Shown: positions 1 to 7,294 of the stretch, piece by piece
Numbering within the stretch: position 1 is the stretch's first letter
Layout: the number at the start of each line of letters is the position of its first letter
Assembly: GCA_030149115.1 (NCBI GenBank)
Contig: JASBSE010000292.1
Location: forward strand, 1-18,053
Reading direction: 5' to 3'
Length of the DNA stretch: 18,053 nt
From: Winogradskyella sp.
Lineage (GTDB): Bacteria > Bacteroidota > Bacteroidia > Flavobacteriales > Flavobacteriaceae
Position numbers and translations under genes: made by a program
The notes under the pieces: generated by a model
What the model was told of the DNA's origin: nothing
Databases searched by the model: none
The model's input: only the letters and a program-made list of their open reading frames with translations

Positions 1-107
1 TAACTTTTCATCTTTTGAGAGTTTTATTCTATTGACATAATTGAGGTAAATATTTAACTGATTTTTCTAAATAATTTTTAATTAACATTAATAGTCTTTT
101 TTACCAT

Positions 108-115
108 TATCTTTG
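108..115 (+). promoter_or_regulatory. Bacteroidota -7 promoter box (TATCTTTG) for the secreted nuclease
   Basis: TATCTTTG matches the Bacteroidota sigma-ABfr -7 consensus TAnnTTTG at all fixed positions. It ends 14 bases before the ATG at 130, so the leader would be very short. No clear TTG is seen at the -33 position and there is no Shine-Dalgarno sequence. The rest of positions 1-107 is AT-rich with no feature I can identify. Confidence 0.6.
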
Positions 116-129
116 GAAAAAAATAGAGT

Positions 130-2085
130 ATGAAACGTTTTTTAATTGTCCTGGTATTATTTCTATTTCATAATACTTGGAGCCAGGTTTTAATTATTAA
201 TGAGCTCGATCCGGATTCTCCGAGTACAGATACGGCAGAGTTTATAGAGTTAAAGTCGCAGACACCAAATTTTTCAACTGATGGCTATATTTTGGTGTTC
301 TTCAATGGGTCTTCCAGTGGTGCTGATTCAAGTTATATGGTAATTGATTTAGATGGTTACCAAACAGATAATAATGGGTTGCTTGTTATTGGTAGTGAAG
401 GTGTTTATCCGTTTCCTCAATTATTAATATCAGAAAATGTTATTCAAAATGGTGCGGATGCTGTTGGTATTTATCAAGCTTCTGTAAGTGATTTTCCAGA
501 GGGTACTTTGGCAACACAAACCAATCTTATAGATGCCATGGTTTACGGTACTAATGACGCAGATGATACTGTTTTGATGGGGCTATTAGGAGAAACAGTT
601 CAATACAACGATAACGGTACCAATTCTACGCAGAGATCTATTCAACGCTATGTAGATGGTATGGGAGTAGAATCTTATTCTTCAGCGACACCAACACCAA
701 GACGTGAAAACGACGGTTCAGGTACTGCGATAAATCCTATTCAGATTTCTGTTGCAGCAACGCAATACGATGAGGGAACTTCTTTTGATATCATATTTAC
801 TTCTGAAACTAATGTGACGTCAGATTTAAACTTTACGATTACCCTTAATAACTATGGGTTTAATACATCTGACTTTACAGGTAATACAAGTCTTACGATT
901 TTAAGTGGAACAAATTCCACCAGTACTACTATTAACTTGACCGATGATTCTGATGATGAAGGTGATGAGGTGTTAAGAATTCAGTTTTCAGATTTGGATG
1001 AGCCTATTGTTCCAGGAAATAATTTCGTAGAGGTTAGAGTAGTGGATAACGATTTTACGGTTGCGGCTTGGGGAATACCAACAAATCCTACTACAGGAAT
1101 TGTGCAAAGTACACAGCCAGACGGCTACTATGATAGCTTAGATGGTTTGTCTGACATGGCTTTGAGACAAGCGTTACAAGATATTATTGCTGACCCAAAT
1201 GTGGTAAGAGCACAAACCTATGCAGATGTTATTGACATTTTAATGGAAGCGGATCAAAATCCTGCAAATAGTAATCAGGTGTGGTTGCTTTATACCGAAC
1301 AAGGTAGAGCTAAATTAGATATACAAACAGGAAGTAGTAACGCAGGTAAATGGAATAGAGAGCATACTTTTCCACGTTCAAGAGGTGGTTTTGATGATAT
1401 AGAAGAAGATGAAATTGCGGATGGAGCTGATGTGTTTTGGACAACAGAGGCAGACTCTTTGCGCCACGGAAATTCAGATGCTCATGCTCTACGTGCTGTA
1501 GATGCTGTAGAAAATAGTACACGTGGGAATCAGCATTATGGAGAATATATTGGTCCTGCTGGAACATTAGGGAGCTTTAGAGGTGACGTAGCACGTAGTG
1601 TGTTGTATATGGAAATACGTTATAATGGGCTTGAAGTGGTAAATGGCTTTCCGACTGCGACAGGACAATTAGGTGATTTGGCAACATTATTAGATTGGCA
1701 TAGAAACGATCCTCCAGATGATTTTGAAATGAATAGAAACAACGTGGTGTACACATGGCAGTTTAACAGAAACCCGTTTATAGATCAACCTGATTTAGTA
1801 GAATATATTTGGGGAAATAATGTTGGAGATGTTTGGGATCAACCACTTAATATCGATGAAACTGAATTACAAGGTGTTTCGATATATCCAAACCCAACCT
1901 CCGGAAGATTGTACATAAACACAACGAATGCAGTGAATGTTGATGTGTATTCTGTGGAAGGTAAACGATTAAGACAATATAGCATTGTAGATAGCTATGT
2001 AGATATAGATTTAGCTTCTGGTTTGTACTTGGTAAAACTAACTAACAGTGAAGGCACTTTAACCAAAAAGATAATTATAGAATAA
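130..2085 (+). CDS. Secreted LTD / Calx-beta-like / endonuclease I protein with T9SS sorting domain
   Basis: A 651-residue protein, probably an extracellular or surface nuclease that degrades nucleic acids. Residues 1-18 are a signal peptide (MKRF, hydrophobic core, cleavage near WSQ). Residues about 19-150 look like a lamin-tail domain (INELDPDSPSTDTAEFIEL start). About 203-305 resemble a Calx-beta unit (DEGTSFDIIF; ending VRVVDND). About 331-575 are an endonuclease I (PF04231-type) domain, with the His-Asn-like motif WNREHTFPRSRG at 408-419 (H412 probably catalytic) and the downstream NSDAHALRAVD. Residues 582-651 form a type A T9SS C-terminal domain (GVSIYPNPTSGRLYI, ending LTKKIIIE), so the protein should cross the outer membrane through the PorSS machinery and be anchored or released. 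Domain assignments are by motif recognition; the nuclease and T9SS parts are the most secure. Confidence 0.88.
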   Translation: MKRFLIVLVLFLFHNTWSQVLIINELDPDSPSTDTAEFIELKSQTPNFSTDGYILVFFNGSSSGADSSYMVIDLDGYQTDNNGLLVIGSEGVYPFPQLLISENVIQNGADAVGIYQASVSDFPEGTLATQTNLIDAMVYGTNDADDTVLMGLLGETVQYNDNGTNSTQRSIQRYVDGMGVESYSSATPTPRRENDGSGTAINPIQISVAATQYDEGTSFDIIFTSETNVTSDLNFTITLNNYGFNTSDFTGNTSLTILSGTNSTSTTINLTDDSDDEGDEVLRIQFSDLDEPIVPGNNFVEVRVVDNDFTVAAWGIPTNPTTGIVQSTQPDGYYDSLDGLSDMALRQALQDIIADPNVVRAQTYADVIDILMEADQNPANSNQVWLLYTEQGRAKLDIQTGSSNAGKWNREHTFPRSRGGFDDIEEDEIADGADVFWTTEADSLRHGNSDAHALRAVDAVENSTRGNQHYGEYIGPAGTLGSFRGDVARSVLYMEIRYNGLEVVNGFPTATGQLGDLATLLDWHRNDPPDDFEMNRNNVVYTWQFNRNPFIDQPDLVEYIWGNNVGDVWDQPLNIDETELQGVSIYPNPTSGRLYINTTNAVNVDVYSVEGKRLRQYSIVDSYVDIDLASGLYLVKLTNSEGTLTKKIIIE

Positions 2086-2153
2086 TATAGGTGTTTTAGT
2101 CAAATGATAATATCTATTAAGGTAGAGCAGACTTAATAACTTTTAGAATATAT

Positions 2154-2294
2154 ATGTTCAAGATAGTAATATTAATAATAGTAGTCATAATAGGGTATTT
2201 AATATTTAGATTACCCCACTTTTTTCCTGATACATTTACGCATGATAATCCATATGAAGATGATGGTGAAGACTACGGAGGATTTTTTGATTAA
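2154..2294 (+). CDS. 46-residue membrane miniprotein with acidic tail
   Basis: Short ORF starting MFKIVILIIVVIIGYLIF. Residues 2-18 form one hydrophobic helix. The tail, residues 26-46, is polar and acidic (DNPYEDDGEDYGG). Coding is supported by the clean hydrophobic/acidic division, an in-frame ATG, and a stop 10 bases before a terminator hairpin. It lies 68 bases after the nuclease and could share its transcript, or use a weak -7-like box TAACTTTT at 2137-2144. I do not recognise the family. The orientation (short N-terminus with one Lys) is not clear-cut. It could be spurious, but the composition is typical of the small membrane proteins often missed by annotation. Confidence 0.5.
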   Translation: MFKIVILIIVVIIGYLIFRLPHFFPDTFTHDNPYEDDGEDYGGFFD

Positions 2295-2304
2295 AGACAA
2301 AATA

Positions 2305-2339
2305 AAAAAGCCAAACCCAATAGTGATGTTTGGCTTTTT
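2305..2339. terminator. Bidirectional hairpin terminator
   Basis: Perfect stem GCCAAAC (2310-2316) with GTTTGGC (2328-2334), extended by five A-T pairs, and an 11-base loop. The flanking A5 and T5 give a U-tract in either direction. It separates the plus-strand nuclease/miniprotein unit from the convergent minus-strand BlaR1-like gene, whose stop is at 2369. Confidence 0.8.
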
Positions 2340-2368
2340 CCGTTTTGATTGATTGATGAAATTTTAGT

Positions 2369-4564
2369 TTAGTTCTTTTTTGTTTTTATAACAATTACAC
2401 CATTTTTCCCTTTGTCTCCATATTTTTCTGTGGCAGATTTATCTTTAAGAACTGTTAATGATTCAATTTGTTTAGGATTTAAATCCCTAATTTTTTCTTT
2501 TGTTACCTCTTTGCCATCAATAATAAATAAAGGGTTTTTGTCATCATCATCTGAAAAGAAAAGATTGTTCTTGTCGTCATTAATTTCAATGATGTAGCTT
2601 TCGTCTTTATTGTCGGTTTTTGTAACCCAAACATTCTTGTTGTTTTTTTCTTCTACAATAACTTTAACATCATCATTAGAATCTGTTTTAATTTTTTTGC
2701 CATTTACTATAATGATTTCATCTTCAGAATTACCATCATCTTCTATAATGACTTCAACGTTTTTGTCACTTTCAGAAATAACTTCAAAAGTCTTAGACTT
2801 TTTTATGGTTTTGCCATTACTACCTTCATCAATTACCATATATAAGGTATCACCACTTTTGGTGTTCGTTTTTTCTTTAGATATAACAAACACATTATTG
2901 CCTTTACCTGTTTTATGAATTTTGTGTTTGCCACCATTTTCTGTTTCGATAATATAGGAATGGGTTTTGTGCTTTGTTTTCCCATTGCCAATAGATATAT
3001 TATTTGTTTCTTGATCAAAAACAATCTTTACTGGTTTAATAGCTTCGTCATCTGAGCTAATTTGATAATTGGTGCTAGAGTTTTTAGACTTTGCTTCAAT
3101 TTTAATAGCTCTTATTTCTCCATTCTTAGTACGTTTTACACCTTTGAATTTTATTGTAATACCCTCACTTTTAAGCTTTTCTTTTATTTTATCTAATTCA
3201 GAATCCGTAGTATTTTTGGTAATGATAAATTCAATGATTTTTTTTGAAGCCTTAGTTTTTTTAGAATCGTTTTCTTCTGTTTTATGAATCTTTTCAGAGT
3301 TAAGTTTCTCATTTTGCATACCAAGAGATTTCATTTTAGAGATGGCTCTTTTTTGAAGTGCCCTATAATCAGATTCGTTTTGTTTCTTATCAATATCAAA
3401 ATGAAAAGTAGCGCCATGAGGACGGCCTACATAGCCAGCATAGTCATCAAAAAATTCTTTGTAAATAATAAATTCTTCAATTGGAGTTTCTGCATTTCCA
3501 CCTCCATAACTGTGGTTATAGAATTTTACAAAAACATCTATTAGTTCATTGTTAGAATTTCGCTTTATTTGGCTAAACTCCAGCGATCCACCTTTGTCTT
3601 CAATAGCTTTAGACATGGTTTTTAACTCTAAGTCTGTGGTGTTTCTAGTCACTAAAAATTCAATAGTTTCTTTAGAATTGTCGATAGTAGCAGTGTTATC
3701 TACATAGACTTTTTCGGTATTCGTGCTCATTAATAAACCTGCTAAAAGCGGTAAAACCAATAAGTACCTCCATTGTTTTTTGTGATTTGATTTCGATTTG
3801 TGTAACATAATGATTCGTTTTTTGATTTGTGAATTGTAAAAATTATTTGATAATGAAATGTTAGCATTTTTAACACTAGTTTTTAGTAATAAATGCTGAT
3901 ATGCTTTTTCGTTCTGAGAAGTAGCTTGAGTTTCGTTATCTGCGATATATTCAAGGTTTTGGCGGATTTCCTTTTTATAAAGCCATATCAGTGGATTAAA
4001 CCAAAAGATAACACAAGCCAATTGGGAAAAAATAATGTCTAAAGAATGCATCTGGTTGACATGAACTTTCTCATGCATCAGTATAAGTTCCAATTCATCT
4101 TTGGTGTAGTTTTTAGGATTGAAGACAATCCACTTAAAGAATGAAAAGGGTGAAATTTTGTGATTTACGATAACATATGTATATGTGCCTTCTTTGTTTT
4201 TTGGGTTTTTTAATAGTAGCCAAATTAAAGATCCAAACTGAAATATAAATTGAAGAAATAAAACACTTAATCCTACAATGTAAATTATCGGTAATAATGA
4301 GGTCCATTGGAATGTGCTTTCAGTGCTAGCATCAGTAGTAGTATTTGATGCTATGTCGTTAACCTGAAAAACAATATCTGGCGAAACAATAGTGTCTACT
4401 GAAACATAAACCGGAATTATTACAAGCGGAAATACTAATGCTAAAATTAGACCGATAATTAAAAACCAGCGGTTATGATTAAAAAACGTTTCTCGTTTTA
4501 ATAGCAACTGAAAACATATATAGAATATGCAAATTACAGCCGATGCTTTTAATAGATATTCCAT
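2369..4564 (-). CDS. M56 family (BlaR1/MecR1-like) membrane metallopeptidase with C-terminal TonB-plug-like domain
   Basis: A 731-residue sensor-type peptidase expected to cleave or inactivate the BlaI-like repressor encoded just upstream. Membrane segments lie at about 3-21, 33-54, 89-118, 179-196 and 266-282. The zinc-protease motif HEKVH is at 164-168, with E205 in NLEYIAD as the likely third ligand. Beyond residue 283 there is no penicillin-binding sensor domain. Instead there are two diverged copies of a ~50-residue module (about 299-348 and 442-490, both with IEF..T.NTTD.EL), an Asp/Lys-rich beta-strand-like region (about 500-676), and an ending (677-731) that resembles a TonB-receptor plug (PLFIIDGKE, LNPKQIESLTVLKD, SATEKYGDKGKNGVIVIKT). 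The ATG lies 2 bases after the repressor stop, so the two are co-transcribed. The signal sensed is unknown; a cell-envelope cue is likely, and beta-lactam sensing is not supported by the sequence. Confidence 0.88.
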   Translation of the reverse strand: MEYLLKASAVICIFYICFQLLLKRETFFNHNRWFLIIGLILALVFPLVIIPVYVSVDTIVSPDIVFQVNDIASNTTTDASTESTFQWTSLLPIIYIVGLSVLFLQFIFQFGSLIWLLLKNPKNKEGTYTYVIVNHKISPFSFFKWIVFNPKNYTKDELELILMHEKVHVNQMHSLDIIFSQLACVIFWFNPLIWLYKKEIRQNLEYIADNETQATSQNEKAYQHLLLKTSVKNANISLSNNFYNSQIKKRIIMLHKSKSNHKKQWRYLLVLPLLAGLLMSTNTEKVYVDNTATIDNSKETIEFLVTRNTTDLELKTMSKAIEDKGGSLEFSQIKRNSNNELIDVFVKFYNHSYGGGNAETPIEEFIIYKEFFDDYAGYVGRPHGATFHFDIDKKQNESDYRALQKRAISKMKSLGMQNEKLNSEKIHKTEENDSKKTKASKKIIEFIITKNTTDSELDKIKEKLKSEGITIKFKGVKRTKNGEIRAIKIEAKSKNSSTNYQISSDDEAIKPVKIVFDQETNNISIGNGKTKHKTHSYIIETENGGKHKIHKTGKGNNVFVISKEKTNTKSGDTLYMVIDEGSNGKTIKKSKTFEVISESDKNVEVIIEDDGNSEDEIIIVNGKKIKTDSNDDVKVIVEEKNNKNVWVTKTDNKDESYIIEINDDKNNLFFSDDDDKNPLFIIDGKEVTKEKIRDLNPKQIESLTVLKDKSATEKYGDKGKNGVIVIKTKKN

Positions 4565-4566
4565 GA

Positions 4567-4926
4567 TTACTTTTTCTTTTCTATAATTTCAATAATCTCT
4601 TTCAGCTCTTCAACACTAATTTTTTCCTCTTTCGCAAAAAAGGATACGACGTTTTTATAAGAGCTGTTGAAATAGTTTTCAATAGCAGTATTCATAAAAC
4701 GTTTTTTATAATCTTCTTTAGATACTATAGGGTAATACTGGTGTGTTTTTCCGTAGGCATTATAACTTACATATCCTTTTTCTTCCAGGTTTCTAATTAT
4801 GGTAGATAAAGTGTTATAGTGTGGTTTGTCAGTTTCTATTTCTGCCAATACATCTTTTACAAAGGCTTTGTCTAGCTTCCATAAAATGTGCATTATTTCT
4901 TCTTCTTTGTTAGTGAGTTTTTGCAT
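4567..4926 (-). CDS. BlaI/MecI/CopY-type winged-helix repressor
   Basis: A 119-residue transcriptional repressor of the BlaI family (MQKLTNKEEEIMHILWKLDKAFVKDVL start). The winged helix covers about residues 3-75 (YNTLSTIIRNLEEKGYVSYNAYGKTHQYYPIVS), followed by a helical dimerisation tail rich in Glu and Lys. BlaI-family dimers bind dyad operators, and the partner M56 protease lifts repression. A longer frame begins at a TTG at 4957-4959, but that TTG lies inside the -7 box TATATTTG, so the ATG at 4924-4926 is preferred; it leaves a leader of about 25 bases. It is the first gene of the operon and is probably autoregulated through the palindromes at 4963-5000. Confidence 0.88.
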   Translation of the reverse strand: MQKLTNKEEEIMHILWKLDKAFVKDVLAEIETDKPHYNTLSTIIRNLEEKGYVSYNAYGKTHQYYPIVSKEDYKKRFMNTAIENYFNSSYKNVVSFFAKEEKISVEELKEIIEIIEKKK

Positions 4927-4956
4927 TTCAGAAGTTTTATTTTTTATTGATGAAGT

Positions 4957-4985
4957 CAAATATAACTATTTTTATAGTTGACCAA
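4957..4985 (-). promoter_or_regulatory. Promoter of the BlaI-like/M56 operon
   Basis: On the minus strand TATATTTG (4964 to 4957) is an exact -7 box. A TTG (4985 to 4983) lies 18 bases further upstream, close to the usual -33 spacing in Bacteroidota. The operator dyads overlap both elements. Confidence 0.7.
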
Positions 4986-5000
4986 CTATAAAAATAGTTA
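4963..5000. promoter_or_regulatory. Double-dyad operator, probable BlaI-like repressor site
   Basis: Two 18-base arms (4963-4980 and 4983-5000) are perfect inverted repeats of each other around a 2-base spacer. Each arm is itself a dyad: AACTAT-TTTT-ATAGTT at 4964-4979 and AACTAT-AAAA-ATAGTT at 4984-4999. The centres of the two dyads are 20 bases apart, about two helical turns, so two dimers could sit on the same face of the DNA. The layout resembles known BlaI/MecI operators (paired dyads with TACA/TGTA-like half sites), though the half-site sequence differs. The operator covers the -33 region and the spacer and abuts the -7 box. Confidence 0.75.
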
Positions 5001-5044
5001 TTTAACGAAAAATTTAGTTTTGGTTAGCTTTCAAAATGAAGTCT

Positions 5045-5052
5045 TATCTTCG
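5045..5052 (+). promoter_or_regulatory. Possible -7 box (TATCTTCG) for the antiporter gene
   Basis: Seven of eight positions match TAnnTTTG, and the box leaves a leader of about 30 bases before the ATG at 5092. A TTTG lies at 5019-5022, but its 22-base spacing is longer than usual. This is tentative. The BlaI-like operator ends 45 bases upstream of this box, so an effect on this gene is possible but not shown. Confidence 0.35.
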
Positions 5053-5091
5053 CAATCAATTAAAAAAAAGGATTTAATAATTGGTTTGTAG

Positions 5092-6042
5092 ATGAGTGTA
5101 TTTTATGTAGTGACTGGGTTGGCATTATTGGTTATTGGTGGTGATTTTTTGGTAAGAGCATCAGTAGGATTATCCTTTAAATTAAAGATATCTAAGTTGG
5201 TAATCGGGATGACTGTGGTGTCTTTCGCGACTTCTGCGCCAGAACTTTTGGTAAGCTTACAAGCTGCTTTAGACGGTGTTACAGATATTGCACTTGGTAA
5301 TGTAATAGGCTCTAATATTGCTAATATAGGTTTAGTTTTGGGTATTACAGCAATTATCTCTCCTTTAGCTGTAGATCGCGATTTCTACAGGCTCAATTGG
5401 CCAATGATGATGTTGGTGTCGTTTGCATTGTATTATTTTTTGAAGAATGATGAATTGCTTTCGGCTTTAGACGGTGGAATTCTTTTCGCTGCTTTAATAG
5501 TGTTTTTGGTAATACTCATTAGAAATTCTAGAAAATCTATTAAGGCTAATTTAGATGAGGTGGATGATGCGTTGGCAGAGGTCTCTAACTTTAAGATTGT
5601 AGCTTGGTTGCTTATTGGTGCTGCAGGATTGTATTTTGGCTCAGAGTGGTTGGTTAAGGGAGCAAAACAGTTAGCTTCAGCGGTTGGTGTTAGCGATTAT
5701 GCTATTTCAGTAACAGTAATTGCGATAGGTACAAGTGTGCCAGAATTGGCAGCTTCTGTAATTGCAGCTTTAAAAAGAGAAAAAGCCATTTCTTTAGGGA
5801 ATTTAATAGGTTCAAACATATTTAATATTGCTTCGGTTTTAGGGTTAACAGCCATTATAAAACCAATTGCAGTAAACCCAAAAACACCAGAGATTCTGTC
5901 TACGAATATATTTTGGATGATTGGCTTTGCGGCTATTTTAGTACCTTTAATTCTTGTTCCAAAACGTTTTGAAATAGATCGTTTAAAAGGGATGTTGTTG
6001 TTTGGTGCTTACATGATATTTATCTTTTTGGCACTTAAGTAG
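5092..6042 (+). CDS. yrbG: Calcium/sodium antiporter, YrbG family
   Basis: A 316-residue inner-membrane cation/Ca2+ exchanger of the CaCA superfamily, expected to export Ca2+ or exchange it with Na+ or H+. It carries the two inverted alpha repeats of the family. Repeat 1 has GMTVVSFATSAPELL (39-53) and ALGNVIGSNIANIG (67-80). Repeat 2 has VTVIAIGTSVPEL (207-219) and SLGNLIGSNIFNI (234-246). The acidic residues E51 and E218 in the SAPEL/SVPEL motifs are the expected ion ligands. About ten membrane segments are visible, with a charged central loop at about 145-165 (RNSRKSIKANLDEVDD). The length is normal for the family. It is monocistronic, ending at the hairpin at 6054-6079. Confidence 0.92.
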   Translation: MSVFYVVTGLALLVIGGDFLVRASVGLSFKLKISKLVIGMTVVSFATSAPELLVSLQAALDGVTDIALGNVIGSNIANIGLVLGITAIISPLAVDRDFYRLNWPMMMLVSFALYYFLKNDELLSALDGGILFAALIVFLVILIRNSRKSIKANLDEVDDALAEVSNFKIVAWLLIGAAGLYFGSEWLVKGAKQLASAVGVSDYAISVTVIAIGTSVPELAASVIAALKREKAISLGNLIGSNIFNIASVLGLTAIIKPIAVNPKTPEILSTNIFWMIGFAAILVPLILVPKRFEIDRLKGMLLFGAYMIFIFLALK

Positions 6043-6053
6043 TGCGTATAAAA

Positions 6054-6084
6054 AAAGCTCATAACTTAATATGAGCTTTCTTTT
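6054..6084. terminator. Bidirectional terminator between the antiporter and GSII genes
   Basis: Stem AAAGCTCATA (6054-6063) pairs perfectly with TATGAGCTTT (6070-6079) around a 6-base loop. T-rich sequence follows on the plus strand, and A-run sequence precedes it (T-run on the minus strand). It lies between the convergent stops at 6042 and 6102. Confidence 0.82.
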
Positions 6085-6101
6085 TATTACAGTTGTGCTA
6101 A

Positions 6102-7118
6102 CTATACATCAGCACTTTTTACAGTTTTTACAATTCTACCTGCAACTTTATAAGGGTCTGCGTTAGAAGCCGGACGACGATCTTCTAACCATCCTTTCCA
6201 ACCTTTTTCAACAGTAATAATTGGAATACGAATTGAAGCTCCTCTATCAGAAACACCATAACTGAATTCGTCAATAGCTTGTGTTTCATGCTCGCCAGTT
6301 AAACGTTGATCGTTAAACTCACCATATACTTCAATATGCTCTTTAACAACAGGTCTAAATGCCTCACAGATTTTCTCATAAGTTGCCTTATCACCACAAG
6401 TTCTTAATGTGGTGTTAGAGAAGTTAGCGTGCATACCTGAACCATTCCAATCCATATCTTTACCTAATGGCTTAGGGTGGTATTCAATATAATAACCATA
6501 TTTTTCAGTTAATCTGTCTAATAAATAACGCGCTACCCAAATTTCGTCACCAGCCTTTTTTGCACCTTTAGCAAACAATTGAAATTCCCATTGACCAGAA
6601 GCAACTTCTTGGTTTATACCTTCAAAGTTTAATCCAGCAGCTATACAAAGGTCAGCATGTTCTTCAACTAAATCTCTACCGTGAGTATTTCTTCCTCCAA
6701 CTGAACAGTAATACAAACCTTGTGGAGCAGGATATCCACCAACAGGGAAACCTAAAGGTAGTTGAGTTTTCTTATCCATAATAAAATACTCTTGCTCAAA
6801 ACCAAACCAGAAATCATTATCATCATCATCAATAGTAGCTCTTCCGTTAGATACATGAGGAGTTCCGTCGGCATTCAATACTTCTGTCATTACTAAGTAT
6901 CCATTTTTTCTTGTAGGATCTGGATAAATAGCTACTGGCTTTAATAAACAATCTGAAGCACCACCTTCGGCTTGTCTGGTAGAACTACCATCAAAAGACC
7001 AAATAGGACAGTCTTCTAATTTTCCGCTAAAATCGTCTTCAACTTTAGTTTTACTTCTCATGTTTTGAGTAGGCTTATAACCATCTAGCCATATGTACTC
7101 TAATTTAGATTTACTCAT
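6102..7118 (-). CDS. glnII: Glutamine synthetase, GSII (eukaryotic-like, beta-grasp) type
   Basis: A 338-residue cytoplasmic enzyme making glutamine from glutamate, ammonia and ATP. An N-terminal beta-grasp part (LEYIWLDGYKPTQNMRSKTK; PIWSFDGSSTRQAEG at 38-52) is followed by the catalytic domain. This has FGFEQEYF at 105-112 (metal-binding Glu residues), NQEVASGQWEFQ at 169-180, NGSGMHANFS at 225-234, and DRGASIRIP then EDRRPASNADPY at 291-322. The length fits the compact decameric GSII class rather than the ~470-residue GSI. The frame can be read up to a TTG at 7146-7148, but this lies within the -7 box, so the ATG at 7116-7118 (MSKSKLEYIW) is chosen. It is divergent from the GSIII gene. The symbol follows the enzyme class; many flavobacterial annotations would call it glnA. 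Confidence 0.93.
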   Translation of the reverse strand: MSKSKLEYIWLDGYKPTQNMRSKTKVEDDFSGKLEDCPIWSFDGSSTRQAEGGASDCLLKPVAIYPDPTRKNGYLVMTEVLNADGTPHVSNGRATIDDDDNDFWFGFEQEYFIMDKKTQLPLGFPVGGYPAPQGLYYCSVGGRNTHGRDLVEEHADLCIAAGLNFEGINQEVASGQWEFQLFAKGAKKAGDEIWVARYLLDRLTEKYGYYIEYHPKPLGKDMDWNGSGMHANFSNTTLRTCGDKATYEKICEAFRPVVKEHIEVYGEFNDQRLTGEHETQAIDEFSYGVSDRGASIRIPIITVEKGWKGWLEDRRPASNADPYKVAGRIVKTVKSADV

Positions 7119-7145
7119 CAGTTTAAGATTTATAATTTGACGGTG

Positions 7146-7177
7146 CAAATATTGCTATTTTTTTCAATGCTATCAAA
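7146..7177 (-). promoter_or_regulatory. Probable promoter of the GSII gene
   Basis: On the minus strand AATATTTG (7153 to 7146) matches TAnnTTTG at all but the first base. A TTTG (7177 to 7174) lies 20 bases upstream. CACCG follows the -7 box, a context that seems familiar from flavobacterial promoters. The leader would be about 20 bases. Confidence 0.55.
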
Positions 7178-7268
7178 AAAAATAGGGTGTTTTAGGTAAA
7201 ATGTTATTAATAGTTGTTAATAAGCCCTAATTTTTAAGGGGTATATGTATGTCATTTTGATAATTTCG

Positions 7269-7276
7269 TATTTTTG
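7269..7276 (+). promoter_or_regulatory. -7 promoter box (TATTTTTG) of the GSIII gene
   Basis: Exact TAnnTTTG match 18 bases before the ATG at 7295. No well-placed -33 TTG is seen; the TTTG at 7256-7259 is only 9 bases away. The -7 boxes of the two divergent GS genes are about 115 bases apart. Confidence 0.55.
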
Positions 7277-7294
7277 AGCCAAAATTTTATTAAT

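Noticed and set aside
2412..3544. Several plus-strand frames of 60-100 codons opposite the M56 gene
   Set aside because: They are antisense to a coding region full of Lys/Asp/Asn codons, giving Phe/Ser/Leu-rich shadow translations with no start signals or recognisable motifs.
2369..4926. Calling the BlaI/M56 pair a beta-lactam resistance system
   Set aside because: There is no beta-lactamase or PBP gene nearby and no penicillin-sensor domain in the M56 protein, so a resistance role is not supported.
4957..4959. TTG as the start of the BlaI-like repressor
   Set aside because: It is part of the exact -7 box TATATTTG, so it would lie upstream of the transcription start; the ATG at 4924-4926 begins the normal BlaI-family N-terminus.
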